Shown here piece after piece: positions 58,706 to 64,000 of a DNA stretch of 64,000 nucleotides; within the stretch, counting starts at the first letter, position 1; each line of letters opens with the position of its first letter. The stretch covers positions 62,001-126,000 of the forward strand of contig NZ_SWCN01000002.1 in the NCBI RefSeq assembly GCF_005116575.1, read 5' to 3'. Under the pieces are notes generated by a model that saw only the letters and a list, made by a program, of their open reading frames with translations, was not told the origin of the DNA and made no database searches. Position numbers and translations under genes: made by a program. This DNA is from Desulforhopalus sp. IMCC35007 (GTDB lineage Bacteria > Desulfobacterota > Desulfobulbia > Desulfobulbales > Desulfocapsaceae).

Positions 58706-59503
58706 TCAGTTTGTTGTTTGGTCAATAGAATGAAAATAGGTCCAGAGAACGGCACCAAGTTCAACGCCTTTTTCTTCACCCTGAGGATTTTTGATGGTGT
58801 AATCCGCTTCAGTCAAGGCAGCGAACCCCCACCAACCGGCAAGAGGACAGGTAAAACTGAACACACCGTTTGCATCGGTTTTGACAAGCTGGGTAACATG
58901 ATAATCTGTGGGCGCTTTATAGGTATTGGCGGGATTGTAGTACTCTACCTCCACCTCAGCATTTGCTGCAGGTATTCCCTTGACCAGAACCTGCCCTGTA
59001 AAACTGTTACCTGCATAGTTGCCAAAAGGGCGCAGTAGAGGGATGATTTCTGTTGGCAGTCCTGCAGGAGTGTCCCAGCCCTCATCATCTCCGTATGCTG
59101 GAATAATGGTTTTGGTATAGTGAATAATGGAGAGATCTTCGCTGGGCTCCCAATATGGCTGGGGCTCCATGATAAACTGATACACTCCTGGACGTTGAAA
59201 GGAAAAGGATGTACTCCAGGCCTTGTGATTGTTGAGCTGTATCTCTTTCAAGGTGCCTGTAAGGTCTTGTTGTTCTCCGTTTACAACGACAAAGAACGTC
59301 TTGGGCTTGACCAGCTCCATGGTATGGTTTTCAAAAGGGTGGGCAAAACTCAGGGTTAAGGCTGCCTCCTTGTTTTCCTGGCTGATGATAGGATAATCCG
59401 AGATGATCATGCCAAAATGTGCCTGCACAGGTGCACTGACAACAAAGCAAAAAACTAGAGCTAGCGCAAGGTGGTTTAGTTGTGGAAAAACTTTCATTTT
59501 CAT
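58706..59503 (-). CDS. nikK: NikK-like periplasmic protein (DUF4198)
   Basis: The 265-residue precursor has a signal peptide (residues about 1-28, ending in APVQA) and an immunoglobulin-like region with the HFGMIISDYPI start. The DUF4198 family is frequently encoded next to nickel ECF transporters, as NikK. Histidines near the mature N-terminus could bind metal. GGAG lies four bases before the ATG. It lies between the NikL- and NikQ-like genes. Confidence 0.82.
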   Translation of the reverse strand: MKMKVFPQLNHLALALVFCFVVSAPVQAHFGMIISDYPIISQENKEAALTLSFAHPFENHTMELVKPKTFFVVVNGEQQDLTGTLKEIQLNNHKAWSTSFSFQRPGVYQFIMEPQPYWEPSEDLSIIHYTKTIIPAYGDDEGWDTPAGLPTEIIPLLRPFGNYAGNSFTGQVLVKGIPAANAEVEVEYYNPANTYKAPTDYHVTQLVKTDANGVFSFTCPLAGWWGFAALTEADYTIKNPQGEEKGVELGAVLWTYFHSIDQTTN

Positions 59504-59511
59504 GGCTCTCC

Positions 59512-60096
59512 TTATCTCTTTTTTGATTTCATATAGGCAGCAATTCCCGCAAGACCCAGGATATATCCGACACCTCCAAGAATATCCTGAATACCTGGAG
59601 ACCGTTCTTCATTTTCTGCAAGTTGTCGACGGATGGGAGCAAGCTTTTCTTCGAGCACTCTTTCCATGAGGCGGGTGAGTTGCTCTTCATTGTACGGTGG
59701 AGTAGGTAAGGATTGGGGCTCTGGGACGCTGTTTTCAACAGTGCTGATGATTTGTTTTTCAGAGGATGGCTCGCGTTCGAAATGCCAGCTGTTTTTATGG
59801 CCGTCACCACTGTTGACGATAATATCCAGGGCCTTGATGGTTGTATCGGAATCAGGAAAAGGGAACTGGAAGAGCCCTTGTGCATCTGTTTCACCATTGA
59901 GCAATTCAGAACCAGTATTGCTGTCTATTACAGTGATTGTAGCATGTTGCGCCGGCTTTCCTCCACTGAACTTGGATTCTGTGTGGATAGTGTCCCCCTC
60001 ATTCCAGGCAAAGATTCTGACTTTATGGGCAAGACAAGGATGCGCTGAGAGGAAGATGGCAAAAACTAAAGCGGTTATTAGTGTTCTTGCTTGCAT
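59512..60096 (-). CDS. nikL: NikL-like membrane-anchored protein
   Basis: The 194-residue precursor has a signal peptide (about 1-23, cleaved near CLAHK), an immunoglobulin-like domain with SKFSGGKPAQHATITV, a proline-rich linker, a helical stretch, and a C-terminal hydrophobic segment ending in basic residues (YMKSKKR). The mature N-terminus starts AHKVRIFAW, with an early histidine, which is the NikL pattern. AGGAG six bases upstream supports the start. It lies one base after nikM and eight before nikK. Confidence 0.75.
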   Translation of the reverse strand: MQARTLITALVFAIFLSAHPCLAHKVRIFAWNEGDTIHTESKFSGGKPAQHATITVIDSNTGSELLNGETDAQGLFQFPFPDSDTTIKALDIIVNSGDGHKNSWHFEREPSSEKQIISTVENSVPEPQSLPTPPYNEEQLTRLMERVLEEKLAPIRRQLAENEERSPGIQDILGGVGYILGLAGIAAYMKSKKR

Positions 60097-60097
60097 A

Positions 60098-60700
60098 TCA
60101 ATCTCCTATGCCGAGAAACTCTGGTTGTACTTTGCTCAAAAACAGGACAGTAAACATAGTGATAATACCTTCTATCACCATAAGTGGCAGATGGGCTGCG
60201 ATCACCAGTTTGGCAACTCCAAGAAATCCTGTGTCGGTTGTGGCCAAAGCGAGTGCCATGATAAGTGAAGAAAAGAGTATTGAGAAGAAACCGCAGCAGA
60301 AGGCGGCAATCTTTCTCTTGTTACCATTATTTTTAATCCATGGACGAAAAATGTAGTAGCAGAACAGTGCGGGCAGGGCCATGGTGCTCGTGTTGACCCC
60401 GATGACGGTGAGGCCCCCGTAATGGAAGAATATGGCCTGGAGAAAAAGGGCGGTGAGAATAGCCGGAAAACAGCCCCATCCAAGCACAATTCCCATCAGG
60501 CCACCCAGGATGAGATGAACATTCCCAGGTCCGATGGGGACGTGGATGAGAGAGGCGACAAAAAATGTTGCGGTCAGCATGGCCACGGTCATTATCTTAT
60601 CATAATCAAGACTCTTCAGGCCAACAGCTGTGCCAACTGCGGTAATGGCACCGCCAGTAAACAGTACAGGGGAGCTAAGTACACCTTCAGAGATATGCAT
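60098..60700 (-). CDS. nikM: Nickel/cobalt substrate-binding membrane component CbiM/NikM
   Basis: The 200-residue membrane protein begins MHISEGVLS, where the first residues, including H2, coordinate the metal in CbiM/NikM. About six hydrophobic segments follow, with HVPIGPGNVHLILGG and AAHLPLMVIEGIITM containing further conserved histidines. It captures the metal ion and works with NikQ and NikO. It is the first gene of the minus-strand run. Upstream are three GTAACAC/GTGTTAC half-sites. Confidence 0.92.
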   Translation of the reverse strand: MHISEGVLSSPVLFTGGAITAVGTAVGLKSLDYDKIMTVAMLTATFFVASLIHVPIGPGNVHLILGGLMGIVLGWGCFPAILTALFLQAIFFHYGGLTVIGVNTSTMALPALFCYYIFRPWIKNNGNKRKIAAFCCGFFSILFSSLIMALALATTDTGFLGVAKLVIAAHLPLMVIEGIITMFTVLFLSKVQPEFLGIGD

Positions 60701-60732
60701 AATTATCCAGTTCTGTTATGATAAGAATTAAT

Positions 60733-60800
60733 GTAACACGATTTACATGTTTGTGTTACCTTACCGTGATCCAAACGGCGTGTCAATGCACTTGTAACAC
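60733..60800. promoter_or_regulatory. Inverted-repeat operator candidate upstream of nikM
   Basis: GTAACAC (60733-60739), then 13 bases, then GTGTTAC (60753-60759) form a perfect inverted repeat. A third half-site GTAACAC is at 60794-60800. The half-site resembles the one I recall for NikR in Geobacter. The site lies 33 bases upstream of the nikM start and could block its promoter when nickel is plentiful. Confidence 0.6.
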
Positions 60801-60853
60801 TTTTTTTTATAAAGTATTACGGGTGGGGTGTGGTAATAGCGTATGGAAATATA

Positions 60854-61576
60854 ATGAATAAAAACGATAAGATGATTGATGTTCACCCCATTGGGCTCAT
60901 TCACTCCTGTTTTACTGAAAAATTTGGAATCCCCAGACAACCTGGAATGGTCTCTGCGGCAACCGCCGAGCTTGAGCTGTTTGCCCCCTATAACCGCGAG
61001 GAAATGACCCGGGGACTTGAGCAGTTTTCCCATGTGTGGATTCATTTTCTTTTCCATGGATGTGTCGCTGAAGGGTGGAAACATACCGTTCGGCCACCGT
61101 GGCTCGGTGGAAAAAAAAGGATCGGGGTATTTGCCACTAGAAGCCCCCACAGACCCAATCATCTTGGACTCTCAGTCGTACGGCTCGAAGGTGTTGTGAA
61201 AGGAAAACAGGGATGTTTTCTTCGCCTCTCCGGGGTAGACCTTCTTGATCAGACCCCTGTGATCGATATCAAACCATATGTGCCTTACAGTGACAGTATT
61301 GTTACAGCTGAGTGCGGTTATGCAAAAGGGGAGGTACCGGAAGTGGTTGTAACTTTCTCTTCCCAGGCCCTTGATTTCTGCAAGACTTATGAGAAGGAAA
61401 CGGCGAGAAATATCCGTATCCTCATTGAACAGATGATTCGTCAGGACCCGCGCCCTGCGACACAGAAAAACGGCAAAGCACAATTTGGAATGCTACTTTG
61501 GGATGTGAATATTCGCTGGTCTGTTGTTGATTGCAGTTATTTGGTGGAGAGCTGTGAGAAAATCAAATCAAAATAG
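60854..61576 (+). CDS. trmO: TrmO-like tRNA N6-methyltransferase (TsaA family)
   Basis: The 240-residue protein has the TrmO/TsaA beta-barrel motifs PIGLIHSCFTEKFGIPRQP, SHVWIHFLFH, and the signature RSPHRPNHLGLSVVRL, followed by LLDQTPVIDIKPYVPYSD. TrmO methylates the t6A base at position 37 of tRNA-Thr, using S-adenosylmethionine. The C-terminal about 70 residues are helical and close to the E. coli form. I chose the ATG at 60854; a GTG at 60830 would add eight residues. Divergent from nikM. Confidence 0.9.
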   Translation: MNKNDKMIDVHPIGLIHSCFTEKFGIPRQPGMVSAATAELELFAPYNREEMTRGLEQFSHVWIHFLFHGCVAEGWKHTVRPPWLGGKKRIGVFATRSPHRPNHLGLSVVRLEGVVKGKQGCFLRLSGVDLLDQTPVIDIKPYVPYSDSIVTAECGYAKGEVPEVVVTFSSQALDFCKTYEKETARNIRILIEQMIRQDPRPATQKNGKAQFGMLLWDVNIRWSVVDCSYLVESCEKIKSK

Positions 61577-61578
61577 AG

Positions 61579-62160
61579 TTATGGTTTGATGAAACCATCG
61601 AGAATACAGTGGACTCTTTTATCAATGACGTAGGTCTGGGTTTTTATATCGTAGTTCAGCCGTCCCCCGTTAATGATGGCGCCTTCCGCTACCAGACGCG
61701 TTGGGCCAGGGCAATGAACGGTTCGTTTTTCGTTGTCGTAATGGAGAAGATCTGTATATAAAAACTGTTTCTCCTGAGTTTTGTTGACAACAACGTCATT
61801 GATGAGAGTGAGTAATTTTGTAACGGTGTTGTACTCACCATTTTTGGCAACAATTTTTGTTATATTTCCCGCCTCATCAAAGATATCTGCATCCACGTTA
61901 TCCATGAACAGGAGGTCAGGAACATCGCCTGTTCTGGCCTTGTCTGCGACAATAAATGCAGTTTTTTTACCGTTTTGATTTTGAGTAATTTTGACTTTAT
62001 CAAGGGTAAAGTTTTGTGCGTTTTTCGGCGGTGGATGTTTAATATCGGGGTCAAAACCACCCCTTGGTGTGAGAAAATTACCTACGGGGATGGACCAGAG
62101 AGGGTAGGTGATGATGAAAAAAAGTGGAATGATCCAGATAATGTTGCGGTTAAGTTTCAT
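61579..62160 (-). CDS. lptC: LPS export protein LptC
   Basis: The 193-residue protein has a single N-terminal membrane segment (IIWIIPLFFIITYPLWSI) and then a periplasmic OstA-like beta-jellyroll with repeated VADKARTGDVPDLLFMDNVDA-like strands. LptC bridges LptBFG and LptA in lipopolysaccharide transport. It overlaps the end of kdsC by four bases, so the pair is coupled. The lptA and lptB genes would be expected further downstream, but they are not in this window. Confidence 0.85.
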   Translation of the reverse strand: MKLNRNIIWIIPLFFIITYPLWSIPVGNFLTPRGGFDPDIKHPPPKNAQNFTLDKVKITQNQNGKKTAFIVADKARTGDVPDLLFMDNVDADIFDEAGNITKIVAKNGEYNTVTKLLTLINDVVVNKTQEKQFLYTDLLHYDNEKRTVHCPGPTRLVAEGAIINGGRLNYDIKTQTYVIDKRVHCILDGFIKP

Positions 62161-62702
62161 CTGCTCTTATAGGATTGCAGGAGTTGCCCGGTGAGACCTT
62201 TCGCATTAAGAATAAGGTTACAAGCATCACGAACGGCACCGTGACCGCCTTGCCGTTCTGTGATAAAATGGGCTACCTCTTTTACCTCGGGTACCCCATT
62301 GGCAGGAGTTAAAGCAAGACCCACCTGTACCAGCAGGACAAGATCGAGCCAGTCATCCCCCATATAGGCAATCTCATAGGGTTTAAAGCCGGAACTTTTC
62401 ATGATCTCTTTGAATGCCTCGTTTTTATTACCCATGCCCTGGTAAACGTAGGTCATTTTCAATTCTCTTGCTCTTCTTGCCACAACTTCGGATTTACGGG
62501 CAGTAATGATTCCGACATCAATACCAGCATCCAGAAGAAGGCGAAGACCAAAACCATCCTGAGTGTTGAAAGCCTTGCTTTCAGCAGTACTGTCGGTGTA
62601 GAGGAGGGTTCCATCGGTGAGTACCCCATCCACATCAAGGAGCAGGAGTCGGATCTCTTTTGCTTTAGCCAGCGCACGCTGGTAGTCGGGGCTTTTTTCC
62701 AT
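62157..62702 (-). CDS. kdsC: KDO 8-phosphate phosphatase KdsC
   Basis: The 181-residue HAD enzyme has motif I in LLLLDVDGVLTDG, motif II in GIITARKS and motif IV in YMGDDWLDL. It removes phosphate from KDO 8-phosphate, the step after KdsA. I chose the ATG at 62702, which gives the usual length; the frame is open to an ATG at 62795 that overlaps the kdsA stop (TAATG), so a longer 212-residue form is possible. AGGG lies 11 bases before the chosen start. Confidence 0.92.
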   Translation of the reverse strand: MEKSPDYQRALAKAKEIRLLLLDVDGVLTDGTLLYTDSTAESKAFNTQDGFGLRLLLDAGIDVGIITARKSEVVARRARELKMTYVYQGMGNKNEAFKEIMKSSGFKPYEIAYMGDDWLDLVLLVQVGLALTPANGVPEVKEVAHFITERQGGHGAVRDACNLILNAKGLTGQLLQSYKSR

Positions 62703-62794
62703 AATCTGTTTTTCCCTGACCCTTGTCCGGTATCCTTCCAGAACCTGACAGTCAGAAGGATAACCTTCCGGGGAGTCGGAACAGTTTCCAGGCA

Positions 62795-63634
62795 TTACGA
62801 ACAGGTGGCCTCACGGATGCGAACTAGCCGCTGCAGGAGTGCTTCGACCTCATCTAAGGGAATAGAATTTGGGCCATCACAAAGGGCCTTGTCGGGGTTT
62901 GGGTGGATTTCCATAAAAAGACCATCAATGCCAACGGCTACAGCGGCCCTGGTCAGTGGTGCAATAAATTCACGTTGACCGCTGGACGCGCCGCCAGCCC
63001 CACCTGGAAGTTGTACCGAGTGGGTGGCATCAAAGATCACCGGACAGCCAAGAGAACGCATAACCGGCAACGAGCGCATATCAACAACCAGGTTGTTATA
63101 ACCAAAGCAGGCACCACGTTCAACCAGCATGGTCTTTGTACTCCCTGCAGCGCGTAGTTTGTTCACCGCATTTTTCATATCCCAGGGTGAGACAAACTGC
63201 CCTTTTTTCACGTTCACGGGTTTGCCCGTCTCTGCTGCTGCTACCAGCAGGTCGGTTTGACGACAGAGAAATGCAGGAATCTGGATAATGTCAAGAACCT
63301 CAGCTGCTGCAGGTACCTGGCTGATGTCGTGGACGTCAGAGATGACGGGTACCCCAAGATCTTTACGAATTCTTGCAAGGGTTGCCAGACCATCCTTCAG
63401 TCCAGGCCCCCGGTAGGAGCTGAGAGAGGTTCTGTTGGCTTTATCAAAAGATGCCTTGAAAACATAAGAGATTCCCAGTCTTGCACAGATCTCTATCATT
63501 TTCCCGGCAACAGTGCGGGCCAGCTCTTCCGACTCAAGCGCACAGGGGCCGCCAATGAGAAGCAGCGGTTGGTCTGTTCCAACGGTAATTGGTGGACCGG
63601 CAGGCGTATCTATGTTGACTGCAATATTTGTCAT
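62795..63634 (-). CDS. kdsA: 3-deoxy-D-manno-octulosonate 8-phosphate synthase
   Basis: The 279-residue enzyme condenses phosphoenolpyruvate and arabinose 5-phosphate for KDO synthesis. Signatures are [58 protein letters not shown], and [11 protein letters not shown]. The cysteine in IGGPCALE is common in the metal-dependent class, but metal use cannot be fixed from it. It lies seven bases after pyrG and its stop overlaps the longer kdsC start. Confidence 0.96.
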   Translation of the reverse strand: MTNIAVNIDTPAGPPITVGTDQPLLLIGGPCALESEELARTVAGKMIEICARLGISYVFKASFDKANRTSLSSYRGPGLKDGLATLARIRKDLGVPVISDVHDISQVPAAAEVLDIIQIPAFLCRQTDLLVAAAETGKPVNVKKGQFVSPWDMKNAVNKLRAAGSTKTMLVERGACFGYNNLVVDMRSLPVMRSLGCPVIFDATHSVQLPGGAGGASSGQREFIAPLTRAAVAVGIDGLFMEIHPNPDKALCDGPNSIPLDEVEALLQRLVRIREATCS

Positions 63635-63640
63635 GAGCGT

Positions 63641-64000
63641 CTATCTCTCTTTGTGTTTCAGAGCTGCACTGATGAAGTCTCGAAAAAGAGGATGTGGCTT
63701 CATTGGCTTGGATTTGAACTCAGGATGGAATTGACAACCCAAAAACCATGGGTGATCTTCAATCTCTATAATTTCGACCAGGTTATTGTCTGGAGATGTT
63801 CCGGAAATAACCAGGCCTTTTTCTTCCAGTCGTTGACGATAGTCGTTGTTGAATTCAAAGCGATGGCGATGTCTCTCACTGATCTCATCTGCCTGATAGG
63901 CCTTGTACGCGTTGGTACCTTCTTTGAGGAGACATGGATAGGCTCCAAGGCGCAGGGTTCCGCCTAAATCAGAATCTTGGTCACGATGCTGTATTTCCTG
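63641..64000 (-). CDS. pyrG: CTP synthase, C-terminal part
   Basis: Only the last 119 residues are in the window; the gene begins to the right. The glutaminase domain is seen: [36 protein letters not shown], and the catalytic histidine and glutamate in FHPEF, then [12 protein letters not shown] synthase makes CTP from UTP with glutamine. It is the first gene of the pyrG-kdsA-kdsC-lptC run, an order often seen in this group; CTP is also used to activate KDO. Confidence 0.95.
   Translation of the reverse strand, partial: QEIQHRDQDSDLGGTLRLGAYPCLLKEGTNAYKAYQADEISERHRHRFEFNNDYRQRLEEKGLVISGTSPDNNLVEIIEIEDHPWFLGCQFHPEFKSKPMKPHPLFRDFISAALKHKER

Overview
The window reads as ordinary chromosome of an anaerobic, sulfur-metabolising Gram-negative bacterium. 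A member of the Desulfobacterota, probably Desulfobulbales-like, is the best guess. This is inferred from gene content (TusA/DsrE/YeeE sulfur-transfer genes, a DUF4405 membrane protein, a NikM-L-K-Q-O nickel ECF transporter, pyrG-kdsA-kdsC-lptC order, Pal and LPS genes) and from moderate-to-low GC with AT-rich spacers. No phage, insertion sequence, CRISPR array or rRNA was seen.

Layout. 0-10 kb: end of an M19 dipeptidase, a diguanylate cyclase next to a zinc-ribbon/PilZ protein, a DUF4405 membrane protein, an FAH-family hydrolase, a PHP hydrolase, an MltF-like lytic transglycosylase and a hybrid sensor kinase. 10-16 kb: aconitase B and a proline-degradation pair (P5C dehydrogenase, proline dehydrogenase) divergent from a GntR/FCD regulator, with a perfect palindrome between them. 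16-21 kb: hemW, radC, gatB, an RdgC-like gene and its partner, then tRNA-Lys and tRNA-Glu behind a near-consensus promoter. 21.2-22.85 kb: gene-poor, AT-rich DNA ending in a perfect parS palindrome directly before parA and parB. 24.5-28.3 kb: an SH3-domain protein, two tRNA-Ser genes, a NifA-type sigma-54 activator, queH and rdgB. 28.3-35.5 kb: dnaN-gyrB-gyrA-gpsA on the minus strand, without dnaA or recF. With parABS this suggests the window is close to the replication origin, but I could not place oriC.

35.8-40.6 kb: a serine beta-lactamase-like hydrolase, a sulfur-trafficking island (tusA, dsrE, two small partners and a divergent yeeE-type transporter) and the decayed remains of a histone-deacetylase-family gene. 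40.6-47.5 kb: an HD-GYP response regulator, gatC-gatA with a terminator-like hairpin between them, cmk, pal and rlmKL. 47.7-52.5 kb: a second hybrid kinase, then a tight run of a FabH/OleA-like synthase, an AMMECR1 protein, a YkgJ cysteine-cluster protein, a 65-aa protein and a hotdog thioesterase.

52.6-55.5 kb holds what I consider the most interesting system. A PqqD-like protein, an HPr-kinase-like P-loop protein and a family-5 nucleotidyltransferase overlap on the plus strand. They converge on a small secreted-looking protein whose N-terminus carries twin arginines and a KWTTP...LPAHA segment. This resembles a RiPP-type modification cassette without a maturation protease or cyclase. 55.9-60.8 kb is a nickel/cobalt ECF transporter operon with an embedded YchF-like P-loop protein and a GTAACAC/GTGTTAC inverted repeat upstream. 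60.8-64 kb has a TrmO-like methyltransferase and the lptC, kdsC, kdsA, pyrG (partial) cluster.

All assignments come from reading the sequence and recalling families; no database search was run.
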